Of a DNA stretch of 64,000 nt, positions 18,184 to 25,557 are shown in pieces. This DNA is from Catenuloplanes atrovinosus. Its GTDB lineage: Bacteria; Actinomycetota; Actinomycetes; Mycobacteriales; Micromonosporaceae. A model generated the notes under the pieces. The model saw only the letters and a program-made list of their open reading frames with translations, was not told the DNA's origin and did no database searches. How positions within the stretch are numbered: position 1 is the stretch's first letter; the number at the start of each line of letters is the position of its first letter. Location of the stretch: contig NZ_JAVDYB010000001.1 in the NCBI RefSeq assembly GCF_031458235.1, positions 2,749,001-2,813,000 of the forward strand, given 5' to 3'. A program made the translations under genes and the position numbers.

Positions 18184-19069
18184 CGGGCGGCCGATCGAGG
18201 CCGAGCAGCCGGGCCGCGTTGTCGCGGAGTATCCGCGGGCGTACCTCCGGCTTGATGTCGAGCGCGGCGAAGTCGGCCAGCCACCGGTCCGGCGTCAGCA
18301 CCGGGAAGTCCGAGCCGAACAGCACCCGGTCGGACAGCAGCGTGTTCGCGTAGCGGACCAGCTGCGGCGGGAAGTACTTCGGCGACCAGCCGGACAGATC
18401 GATGTGGACGGTCGGCTTGTGGGTGGCGACGGCCAGCGCCTCGTCCTGCCACGGGAACGACGGGTGCGCGATCACGATCCGCAGGCCCGGGAAGTCGGCG
18501 GCCACGTCGTCCAGGTCCAGCGGGTTCGCGTACCGCAGCCTGATCCCGGACCCGCCCGGCGTGCCGGCGCCGATCCCGGTCTGCCCGCTGTGGAACAGCG
18601 CGATCGCGCCGAGCGCCTCGAGCTCCTCGTACAGCGGGTACGCCATCCGGTCGTTGACCGCGAACGCCTGCAGGCTCGGGTGGAACTTGAAGCCGCGCAC
18701 CCCGTACCGCTCGACCAGCGCGCGGGCCCGGCGCACCGCCGCCCGCCCGCGCCACGGGTCGACGCTGCCGAACGGGATCAGCGCGTCCGCGTGCCCGGCG
18801 CACGCGTCGGCGATCTCCTCGCTGGAGATCGGCGGGTGCCCGGTGGCGGTCTCCGCGTCCACGGTGAACACGACCGCCGCCATCCGCCGCTCCCGGTAGT
18901 AGGCGGCGATCTCGTCCACGCCCGGCTTCCGCGCCTCACCGGTCACCTTGAAGTACCTCGCCGAGGCCGCCATCAGCTGGTCCGGCAGCGACGGGTGCCC
19001 ATCCGCGGACACCTCGACGTGCACGTGCATGTCGATGGCGGACAGCCCGTCCAGCGCCGGCCCGGTCAT
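18176..19069 (-). CDS. Amidohydrolase family protein (ACMSD-like metal-dependent hydrolase)
   Basis: A 297-residue TIM-barrel protein of the amidohydrolase-2 group. IDMHVHV near residue 14 gives the HxH metal ligands, GFKFHPS and IAHPSFPW supply further His, and LFGSDFPV carries the conserved Asp. The family includes decarboxylases such as ACMSD and 2,3-dihydroxybenzoate decarboxylase as well as hydrolases, so the reaction is uncertain. Its start overlaps the SDR stop by ATGA. In this operon it may decarboxylate or open a ring of the imported acid. Confidence 0.85.
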   Translation of the reverse strand: MTGPALDGLSAIDMHVHVEVSADGHPSLPDQLMAASARYFKVTGEARKPGVDEIAAYYRERRMAAVVFTVDAETATGHPPISSEEIADACAGHADALIPFGSVDPWRGRAAVRRARALVERYGVRGFKFHPSLQAFAVNDRMAYPLYEELEALGAIALFHSGQTGIGAGTPGGSGIRLRYANPLDLDDVAADFPGLRIVIAHPSFPWQDEALAVATHKPTVHIDLSGWSPKYFPPQLVRYANTLLSDRVLFGSDFPVLTPDRWLADFAALDIKPEVRPRILRDNAARLLGLDRPPDA

Positions 19070-19977
19070 GCCGGCGGCTCGGCGGGCAGCGGGATCCCGA
19101 CCGGCTGCGCGGCCGGGGCGAACATCGGCTGCCACACGCCGGCGATCCCGTCGGCGTCCCAGCCGCCCGTCCGGTAGGCGGCCACGGTCTCCGCCGGGTG
19201 CGTCCAGAGCGTCAGCCGGTCGCCGCCGATCCCGATCGCCTGCCCGGTGATCTCGCCCGAGGCGGCGGAGGCGAGGAAGACGACCAGCCCGGCCGCGTCC
19301 TCGGCGGTGCCGAACCCGGCGCCGGCCCGCAGGTGGTCCGGCAACGGAACGCCCCGCTCCCGCCAGGCCGTCACGTGCGGGGCGAAGGCCGGGATGGTCG
19401 CGGTCATCGCGGTCGCCGCGACCGGCACCACCGCGTTGACGGTGATCCGGTCGCGGGCGCACTCCAGCGCCCAGGTGCGCATCATCCCGACGATCGCCGC
19501 CTTCGCCGCCGCGTAGCCGGTCTGCCCCGGGTTGCCGCGCTGCCCCGCCGGGGAACCGACCGTGATGATCCGGCCGCCGTCGCCCTGCGCCCGCAGCTGC
19601 CGCACGGCGGCCCGCACACAGGTGAACGTGCCGCGCAGGTGCACCGCGACGACCTCGTCGAACTGGTCGTCGGTCAGCTTCCACAGGATTCGGTCGCGCA
19701 GCACCCCCGCGTTGGTGACCAGCGCGTCCAGCCGGCCGAACGCGGCCACCGCCCGCTTCACCAGCGCGTCGGCCACGTCACTCGGGCCCACCGCGCCGGG
19801 CTCGGCCACCGCCCGGCCACCGGCCGCCTCCACGGCCGCGACCGCCTCGGCCGCGCTCGCCTCGTCGACGTCGTTGACCACGACCGCCGCGCCGGCCGCG
19901 CCGAGCGCCCGCGCGTAGGCCAGGCCGAGCCCGCGCCCGGCGCCGGTCACGATCGCCACCCTGCCGCTCAGATTCAC
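19066..19977 (-). CDS. SDR family oxidoreductase of the catabolic operon
   Basis: A 303-residue short-chain dehydrogenase with TGAGRGLG, TNAGV and YAAAK. The extended C-terminus (about 240-303) resembles the hydroxyacyl-CoA dehydrogenase subgroup of multifunctional beta-oxidation proteins. The start is GTG inside a GTGA overlap with livM; a GGGGGAA sequence precedes it. With MaoC it could make a hydratase-dehydrogenase pair. Confidence 0.87.
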   Translation of the reverse strand: MNLSGRVAIVTGAGRGLGLAYARALGAAGAAVVVNDVDEASAAEAVAAVEAAGGRAVAEPGAVGPSDVADALVKRAVAAFGRLDALVTNAGVLRDRILWKLTDDQFDEVVAVHLRGTFTCVRAAVRQLRAQGDGGRIITVGSPAGQRGNPGQTGYAAAKAAIVGMMRTWALECARDRITVNAVVPVAATAMTATIPAFAPHVTAWRERGVPLPDHLRAGAGFGTAEDAAGLVVFLASAASGEITGQAIGIGGDRLTLWTHPAETVAAYRTGGWDADGIAGVWQPMFAPAAQPVGIPLPAEPPA

Positions 19978-20924
19978 CGTTTCCCCCTGCCGAGAACACT
20001 GTGGATGGACGGGACGATGCCGCGCGGGAGGTAGAGGACCGCGACGACGAGCACCAGGCCGTAGACGGCGTAGGAGAGCACGGCCGGTGCGTAGCCGGGC
20101 ATGCCGGGCTGCGTGCCGAGCGCGGTCAGCGCCTGCACCAGCAGGGTGATCACGGTGGCGCCGACCAGCGGGCCCGCGATGGTGCCCAGGCCGCCGACGG
20201 CCGCCATCACCACGTACTCGATGGACAGCAGCACCGGGAACGAGCCGGGCGACAGATAGCCGAGGTAGAACGCGTAGACGCCGCCGGCCAGCCCGGCGAA
20301 CGCGGCGGAGAGCGCGAAGACCGCCAGCCGGTACCGGCCGACCGGCACCCCGCATGCGGCCGCCGCGGCCTCCCCGGTCGCGGCGGCGCGCATGGCCCGG
20401 CCGACCCGGGAGACGACGACGTTGCGGTAGATCAGCACCACCGACGCCAGCACGGCCAGCGCCAGGTAGGCGTAGCCGCGGTCGTCGCGCAGCTCGGCGC
20501 CGCCGGCCGAGAAGCGCGGGATGCCCTGCAGGCCGATCGCGCCGCCGGCCCACTCGCCGCGGCTGAGCAGGCCGAGCAGGATCAGCTGCATGGCCAGCGT
20601 GGCGAAGGCGAGGTGGTGCCCGCGCAGGCGCAGCAGCGGCGCGCCGACCAGCAGCGCGGCGGCGGCGGCGACCAGCGGCGCGGCCAGCAGCCCCACCAGC
20701 GGCGGCAGCCCGTGGACGGCGAGCAGGCCGGCGGCGTACGCCCCGATGGCGTAGAACGACGCCTGGCCGAGCGACACCTGCCCGGCGTACCCCATCAGCA
20801 TCGAGACGCCGACCGCGACCGCGGCGGTCAGCGCGAGCAGCACGTAGACCGCGAGGTGCCGCTCCGGCAGCAGCAGCGGCGCGGCCAGCGCCAGCAGCCC
20901 GGCGGCGATCCAGATCGTCCTCAC
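19974..20924 (-). CDS. livM: Branched-chain-type ABC transporter permease LivM
   Basis: A 316-residue inner-membrane permease with about nine hydrophobic segments and the family marker GYAGQVSLGQASFYAIGAYA near residue 48. The GTG start overlaps the livH stop. It pairs with LivH for substrate passage. In operons also carrying CoA ligases and beta-oxidation genes, this transporter class often imports aromatic or alicyclic acids rather than amino acids. Confidence 0.92.
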   Translation of the reverse strand: MRTIWIAAGLLALAAPLLLPERHLAVYVLLALTAAVAVGVSMLMGYAGQVSLGQASFYAIGAYAAGLLAVHGLPPLVGLLAAPLVAAAAALLVGAPLLRLRGHHLAFATLAMQLILLGLLSRGEWAGGAIGLQGIPRFSAGGAELRDDRGYAYLALAVLASVVLIYRNVVVSRVGRAMRAAATGEAAAAACGVPVGRYRLAVFALSAAFAGLAGGVYAFYLGYLSPGSFPVLLSIEYVVMAAVGGLGTIAGPLVGATVITLLVQALTALGTQPGMPGYAPAVLSYAVYGLVLVVAVLYLPRGIVPSIHSVLGRGKR

Positions 20925-21781
20925 GCGGTCGCCTCCTGGGCCGGCGGGGTGCGCACACCCTGCGCGATCATCACGGTCAGCAGCACCACCAGGGCCACCT
21001 CCAGCCGGTACGCACCGCCGCCGTACCCCGCCACGACGGTCTGCGCCACCCCGAGCAGCAATCCACCGGCCAGCGCCGCGCCCGGCCGGGTCAGCCCGCC
21101 GAGCACCGCCGCCGCGAAGCCGTTGACGATCAGCGCGACGTCGCTGTCGAACGTCACCTGCTGCACCGGCGTGGTGAGCACGCCGGCCAGCCCGCCCAGC
21201 GCGCCGCCGAGCGCGAAGGACAGCAGCCCCATGCGGCGCACGTCGATCCCGACCACCCGGGCGGCGTACGGGTTCGACGCGCACGCCGACAGCGCCTTGC
21301 CGAGATCGGTGCGGGCGAAGAAGACGGCCAGCGCCGCGAAGACCGGCCCGGTGACCGCGACGATCAGCAGGTAGTGGGTGGGCACCCGGGCACCGGCGAT
21401 CTCCACCGCGCCGCCGAGCCCGGGGAAGGACCGCGGCTGGTCGCCCCAGATCAGGATCTCCACGGCGTACGCGAGCAGGCCCAGCCCGAGCGTGACGATC
21501 AGCGAGGCGCCCGGCGCGGTGCCGGGACGGCCGATCGCCGCGACGCCGACCAGCAGGCCCGCTCCCGCCCCCGCCACCACCCCGAGCGTCTCCGCGGCGC
21601 CGTGCGGGAGTCCGGCGGACAACAGCGACGCGGTCAGCATCGCGGCCAGCACGGCGAACCCGCCCTGCGCGAAGTCGACCACCCGGGTCACCCGGTAGGT
21701 CACCACCAGGCCGCTGCCGACCAGCGCGAACCCGGCGCCGATGCCGAGCCCGGTGACCAGGTAGCCGATCAGCTCCGTCAC
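20921..21781 (-). CDS. livH: Branched-chain-type ABC transporter permease LivH
   Basis: A 286-residue permease with about eight membrane segments and the LivH pattern GSGLVVTYRVTRVVDFAQGG, LGKALSACASNPYAARVVGI and GFAAAVLGG. The GTG start overlaps the livF stop by GTGA, and its own stop overlaps livM. Same complex as LivM, LivF and LivG. Confidence 0.92.
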   Translation of the reverse strand: MTELIGYLVTGLGIGAGFALVGSGLVVTYRVTRVVDFAQGGFAVLAAMLTASLLSAGLPHGAAETLGVVAGAGAGLLVGVAAIGRPGTAPGASLIVTLGLGLLAYAVEILIWGDQPRSFPGLGGAVEIAGARVPTHYLLIVAVTGPVFAALAVFFARTDLGKALSACASNPYAARVVGIDVRRMGLLSFALGGALGGLAGVLTTPVQQVTFDSDVALIVNGFAAAVLGGLTRPGAALAGGLLLGVAQTVVAGYGGGAYRLEVALVVLLTVMIAQGVRTPPAQEATA

Positions 21782-22446
21782 GGCTCCACCGCCACGTGCC
21801 CGCCCAGGTAGGCGGCCACCACGCGCGGGTCCGCCGCCAGCCCGGCGGCGTCTCCGGAGAGCACGACGCGGCCCGCCTCCAGCACGTAGCCGCGGTCGCA
21901 GAGGTCCAGCGCGAGGCGGGCGTTCTGCTCGATCAGCAGCAGCGCCACGCGCAGCGTGCGCAGGTGACCGACGATCTCCTCGACCACGAGCGGGGCCAGC
22001 CCCAGGCTCAGCTCGTCGATGATCAGTACGTCCGGCCGGGCCATCAGCGCGCGGCCGATCGCCACCAGCTGCTGCTGGCCGCCGGAGAGCGTGCCGGCGC
22101 GCCGCCGCCGCAGCTCGGCCAGGGCCGGGAACAGCCGGTAGATCGCGGTGGTGTCGCGGCCCCGGCGGCCGTTGCGCCAGCCGCCGAGGCGGAGGTTGTC
22201 GTCGACGCTCAGGTCGCCCCACACCTCGCGGCCCTCCGGCACCTGCGCCAGCCGGCCGTGCGCGGTGACCGTGCCGGCGGCCGGCCGGACCAGGCCGGAG
22301 GCCGCACGGACCAGCGTGGTCTTGCCGGCGCCGTTCGCGCCGATCAGCGCGACCCGCTCCCCGGCGGCCACGCTCAGCGAGACGCCGTCCAGCGCGGTCG
22401 CGCCCGCGTACCGCACGGTCAGGTCGCGCACCTCCAGCACGGTCAT
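21778..22446 (-). CDS. livF: Branched-chain-type ABC transporter ATPase LivF
   Basis: A 222-residue ABC ATPase: Walker A GANGAGKT (36-43), signature LSGGQQQ, Walker B VLIIDELSLGLAP, and the switch His replaced by Gln in LLIEQNARLAL, as is usual in LivF. The ATG overlaps by ATGA the stop of the third small reading frame in the tandem repeat that separates it from livG. That repeat also ends in a GGAGGG element just before this start. Confidence 0.92.
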   Translation of the reverse strand: MTVLEVRDLTVRYAGATALDGVSLSVAAGERVALIGANGAGKTTLVRAASGLVRPAAGTVTAHGRLAQVPEGREVWGDLSVDDNLRLGGWRNGRRGRDTTAIYRLFPALAELRRRRAGTLSGGQQQLVAIGRALMARPDVLIIDELSLGLAPLVVEEIVGHLRTLRVALLLIEQNARLALDLCDRGYVLEAGRVVLSGDAAGLAADPRVVAAYLGGHVAVEP

Positions 22447-22520
22447 GCCGGACCGCCCTCCATGCCGCGGTGTCCGTGTGGTCGGCGCTGAGCTGATGAT
22501 TCGTTCGCAGGCTCGCTCAT
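22443..22520 (-). CDS. Small reading frame 3 of the tandem relay (25 aa)
   Basis: Encodes MSEPANESSAQRRPHG followed by HRGMEGGPA. The start overlaps the stop of small frame 2 and the stop overlaps the livF start, both as ATGA. It differs from its sisters at two residues. Its last part holds GGAGGG upstream of the livF ATG. Function unknown; it may be a translation-coupling leader. Confidence 0.6.
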   Translation of the reverse strand: MSEPANESSAQRRPHGHRGMEGGPA

Positions 22521-22666
22521 GCCGGACCGCCCCCTATGCCGCGGTGTCCGTGTGGTCGGCGCTGAGCTGATGATTCGTTCGCAAGCTCACTCATGCCGGA
22601 CCGCCCCCCATGCCGCGGTGTCCGTGTGGTCGGCGCTGAGCCGATGATTCGTTCGCAAGCTCACTC
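22445..22666 (-). repeat. Three tandem 74-bp units between livG and livF
   Basis: Units at 22445-22518, 22519-22592 and 22593-22666 are about 95% identical and exactly 74 bases each. On the minus strand each contains a 25-codon frame from ATG to TGA. Because 26 codons minus the 4-base overlap equals 74, the stop of one unit and the start of the next always form ATGA. A related unit lies at 48601-48681. No inverted repeats or target duplications typical of an insertion sequence were seen. Confidence 0.95.
22517..22594 (-). CDS. Small reading frame 2 of the tandem relay (25 aa)
   Basis: Encodes MSELANESSAQRRPHG followed by HRGIGGGPA. It overlaps both neighbouring small frames by ATGA. It differs from frame 1 by a single residue (Met to Ile) and a synonymous Ser codon. 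Basic, His-containing, without a membrane segment. Function unknown. Confidence 0.6.
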   Translation of the reverse strand: MSELANESSAQRRPHGHRGIGGGPA

Positions 22667-22668
22667 AT
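22591..22668 (-). CDS. Small reading frame 1 of the tandem relay (25 aa)
   Basis: Encodes MSELANESSAQRRPHG followed by HRGMGGGPA. Its ATG overlaps the livG stop and its stop overlaps frame 2. It is the first of three chained frames that carry ribosomes from livG to livF. A purine-rich GGGGGCGG stands near its end, ahead of the next start. Confidence 0.6.
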   Translation of the reverse strand: MSELANESSAQRRPHGHRGMGGGPA

Positions 22669-23438
22669 GCGGCGGCCCGCCCCAGGTAGGCGCCGATCAC
22701 GCCCGGGTCGGCGCGGACCTCGGCCGGGCGGCCGTCGGCGATGACCCGGCCCAGGTCGAGCACGGTGATCCGGTCGGCCAGCCGCATCACGAACGCGACG
22801 TCGTGCTCGACCAGCAGGATGGTGAGCCCCTCGGACCGCAGCCCGGCCACCAGCTCCGCCAGCCGCTCCCGTTCGGCGGCCCGCAGCCCGGAGGCGGGCT
22901 CGTCGAGCAGCAGCAGCCGGGGCCGCCCGCACAGCGCGCGGGCCAGTTGCAGCGCGCGTTGCCGGCCGAGCGGCAGTTCGCGAGCGGGCCGGCCGGCCCA
23001 CTCGGCCAGGCCGGTGCGGGCCAGGCAGTCGGCGGCGCGCTCCCGGATCAGCCGCTCCTGCCGGTGGTGGGCGGGCAGCCGCAGCGCCGCGGCCAGGAAA
23101 CCGGCGCTGGTGGTGGCGTGCGCGCCGACCATCACGTTCTCCAGCGCGGTCAGGTCCGCGAAGATCCGGGCGGCCTGGAACACCACGGCCACCCCGAGCC
23201 CGGCGCGGCGGTGCGGCGGCAGCCGGTCGATGCGCCGGCCGTCCAGCCGTACCGTGCCGGCGTCCGCGGTGAGCTGGCCACCGATCAGCGCGAACAGCGT
23301 GGACTTGCCGGCGCCGTTCGGGCCGATGACCGCGCGCAGCTCACCGGGGGCCACGGTCAGGCCGGCGTCGCGCACGGCGTAGACGCCGCCGAACGCGCGG
23401 GCGAGGCCGGCGACCTCCAGCGTGGCGCCGGCCGTCAT
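22665..23438 (-). CDS. livG: Branched-chain-type ABC transporter ATPase LivG
   Basis: A 257-residue ABC ATPase: Walker A GPNGAGKS, a signature region that reads LPLGRQRALQLA instead of LSGGQ (Gly-rich part altered), Walker B RLLLLDEPASGL and switch His in LLVEHDVAFV. The altered signature is typical of some LivG proteins but the loss of the Ser-Gly-Gly triplet deserves attention. The start overlaps the binding-protein stop as TGATG. Its stop leads into the tandem small frames rather than directly into livF. Confidence 0.9.
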   Translation of the reverse strand: MTAGATLEVAGLARAFGGVYAVRDAGLTVAPGELRAVIGPNGAGKSTLFALIGGQLTADAGTVRLDGRRIDRLPPHRRAGLGVAVVFQAARIFADLTALENVMVGAHATTSAGFLAAALRLPAHHRQERLIRERAADCLARTGLAEWAGRPARELPLGRQRALQLARALCGRPRLLLLDEPASGLRAAERERLAELVAGLRSEGLTILLVEHDVAFVMRLADRITVLDLGRVIADGRPAEVRADPGVIGAYLGRAAA

Positions 23439-24622
23439 CACCGGCCACCGATCGCGGCCAGCCGGGCCGCCGAATACTCGGTGGGTACGAACGCGCCGCC
23501 GCGCACCGTGCTGATCGCGATGTACTCCGTGGTGAGTCCGCTGTGGTCGGTCGCGGAGTAGCGGTAGGTGCCGTTCGGCGTGGTGAGCGTGAGGCCCTCC
23601 AGCGCGTCCCGCACCCGCTGCCGGTCGGTGCCGCCGGCCTTCTCGATGGCGGCGGCGAGCAGTTGCACGCCGCTCCACCCGTCCTGGGCGAACTGCGGCG
23701 GCGGATAGCCGTGCGCCGCGGTGAAGGCGGTGGTCAGCTCGTCGACCGCGGTCTTCTGCTCGCCGGCGGGCAGCGCCGCACCGGCCACGCCGATCGAGTG
23801 CGCGATGGTCACGCCCTCGGCCGCCGGGCCGGCCGGGTCGAGGAACAGCTTGCTGGCCTGCGCGCCGGTGAGCACCAGCGGGATGTCCAGGCCGGCGGTG
23901 GCGTACTGCTTGGTGAGCGCGACCGCCGGCGCGCCGGTGGCCCAGACCATCAGCGCCTGCGCGTCGGAGGAACGCACGTGGCTGAAGACGGCGCCGAACT
24001 CGGTCGCGCCGGTCTGGAACTCCTCGGTGGGGGCCAGGCGCACGCCGTACTCGCCGGATGCGCGCTGAAGGCCGTTGAAACCGGCGGCGGCGTAGCTGCT
24101 GCGGCTGTCGTACGCGACCGCGACGCGGGTGACGCCGGTGGCCTGGAAGTACTCCAGCGCGGCCCGGGCGTAGGTCGCGGAGGTGGCCGGCACGACGAAG
24201 ACGTACGGGTGGACCGGGCTCACCTGCTCGTCGGCCGGAGTGAGCGAGACGTACGGGATCTCCTCGCGGTCGACCAGCGGGATGACCGCGAGCGCGGAGT
24301 TGGAGAACGGGGAGCCGATGATCGCGTCCGAGTCGCCCTTGAGCTCGTTGAAGGCCAGCACGGACTGGTCGGGGGCGCTCTTGTCGTCGCGGACGGTCAG
24401 CTCGATGCGGCGTCCGCCGATGCCGCCGGCGGCGTTGATCCGGTCGACGGCGAGCGCGACGGACTTCTGGTTCTCGCTGCCGAGCGGCGAGTAGTTGCCG
24501 GTCAGCGACACGATCTGGCCGATCCGGATGGGATCGTCGCCGCCGCCGGGATCGGTGGAGCCGCAACCGGCGGCCGTGATGGCCAGGGCGAGGGTGGTGA
24601 GGAGCGGCACGGTGTTGCGCAC
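23438..24622 (-). CDS. ABC transporter substrate-binding lipoprotein (Leu/Ile/Val-type fold)
   Basis: A 394-residue lipoprotein. The GTG start is chosen because GGAGG lies 5 bases upstream and the lipoprotein signal starts there (MRNTVPLLTTLALAITAAGC, lipobox Cys near residue 20). The mature part has the type I periplasmic fold with IRIGQIVSLTGNYSPLG and AVDRINAAGGIGG. It is the first gene of the operon, as usual for systems needing excess binding protein. The ligand is probably an aromatic or alicyclic acid, inferred from the catabolic genes downstream. Confidence 0.9.
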   Translation of the reverse strand: MRNTVPLLTTLALAITAAGCGSTDPGGGDDPIRIGQIVSLTGNYSPLGSENQKSVALAVDRINAAGGIGGRRIELTVRDDKSAPDQSVLAFNELKGDSDAIIGSPFSNSALAVIPLVDREEIPYVSLTPADEQVSPVHPYVFVVPATSATYARAALEYFQATGVTRVAVAYDSRSSYAAAGFNGLQRASGEYGVRLAPTEEFQTGATEFGAVFSHVRSSDAQALMVWATGAPAVALTKQYATAGLDIPLVLTGAQASKLFLDPAGPAAEGVTIAHSIGVAGAALPAGEQKTAVDELTTAFTAAHGYPPPQFAQDGWSGVQLLAAAIEKAGGTDRQRVRDALEGLTLTTPNGTYRYSATDHSGLTTEYIAISTVRGGAFVPTEYSAARLAAIGGR

Positions 24623-24652
24623 GGGTTCCTCCCGGGGCTCGTTACGGGAGCG

Positions 24653-24679
24653 TTTCATCGAAGCTAGGCTCATCGATGA
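24653..24679. promoter_or_regulatory. Candidate PaaX operator
   Basis: In the 96-base divergent gap lie TTCATCGAA (24653-24661) and the perfect palindrome TCATCGATGA (24670-24679), sharing TCATCGA. Two related sites between regulator and operon suggest a binding region for the PaaX-type protein. Confidence 0.45.
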
Positions 24680-24718
24680 CGGCCGTCAAGAATCTGCCCA
24701 ACATCGGAGGCGTGCCCG

Positions 24719-25525
24719 GTGACCGCTCCACAGCTGCGCCCGCAGAACCTGCTGCTCATGCTCCTCGGCGACTTCGTGCTGGACCGGGAGGTGTGCGTCT
24801 TCTCCGGCAGCGTGATCGAGGCGCTCGACCGGCTCGGCGTCTCGGAGCACGCCGCCCGCTCCACGCTGACCCGGATGGCCGCCCGCGATCTGCTGCGCCG
24901 CCGCCGGCACGGCCGCCGGATGTACTTCGGCCTGACCGCCCGGTCCACGGCGGTGCTGCGGGACGGCCGCACCCGGATCTGGCGGACCGGCGCGGTCGAC
25001 GAGGACTGGGACGGCACCTGGACGCTGCTCTGCTTCTCGCTGCCCGAGGCGTGGCAGCGGCAGCGGCACGACCTGCGGTCCCGGCTCGCCTGGGCCGGAT
25101 TCGGGCCGCTGCAGGGCGGGTTGTGGATCGCGCCGGGCCCGGCCGCCACGGCGGACATCGTGGCCGGGCTGGGCCTGACCGCGCACGTGCGGGTCTTCCG
25201 GGCCCGCGCGGACGAGCTGACCGACCTGCCGGCGATGATCGGCGACGCCTGGGACCTGCCGGGGCTGGCCGCGCGGTACGAGTCGTTCCTCGCCCGGTGG
25301 GAGACGGCCCGGCCGGACGACGCGTTCGCCGCGCGGCTGCGGCTGGTCGCCGAGTGGCACGACACCATCCGGTACGACCCGCGGCTGCCGGTGGAGCATC
25401 TGCCCCAGGACTGGCCGGGCGTGCGGGCGCAGAAGGTGTTCCGCGAGCTGGCGCCGGCCCTCGAGGCCCCGGCCCGGGCGGTCGCGGCCGGGCTGCTGGA
25501 CCTGCGTCCTGACCCGGGCGCGTGA
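24719..25525 (+). CDS. PaaX family transcriptional regulator
   Basis: A 268-residue regulator with an N-terminal winged helix (RPQNLLLMLLGDFVLDRE, then GVSEHAARSTLTRMAARDLL) and the PaaX central and C-terminal domains (DEDWDGTWTLLCFSLPE, FGPLQGGLWIAPG). PaaX proteins repress catabolic operons and are released by aryl-CoA thioesters. GTG follows GGAGG by 8 bases. It diverges from the transporter/CoA-ligase operon, so its effector is plausibly the CoA ester that operon makes. Confidence 0.9.
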   Translation: MTAPQLRPQNLLLMLLGDFVLDREVCVFSGSVIEALDRLGVSEHAARSTLTRMAARDLLRRRRHGRRMYFGLTARSTAVLRDGRTRIWRTGAVDEDWDGTWTLLCFSLPEAWQRQRHDLRSRLAWAGFGPLQGGLWIAPGPAATADIVAGLGLTAHVRVFRARADELTDLPAMIGDAWDLPGLAARYESFLARWETARPDDAFAARLRLVAEWHDTIRYDPRLPVEHLPQDWPGVRAQKVFRELAPALEAPARAVAAGLLDLRPDPGA

Positions 25526-25557
25526 CCGGCCGGCGACCGGTCACGCGCCGGGCCGCA

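Noticed and set aside
19066-20958. Very long overlapping frames opposite or in place of the operon genes
   Set aside because: They arise from third-position GC bias; their extra parts have shadow-type composition and the family similarity begins only at the chosen starts.
22148-22570. A plus-strand frame running through the tandem units
   Set aside because: It is opposite to all coding sequence here, is Arg/Pro-rich, and does not end at unit boundaries; the minus-strand frames fit the gene chain exactly.
22445-22666. CRISPR-like array from three 74-bp repeats
   Set aside because: The units are contiguous with no spacers and no cas genes are present.
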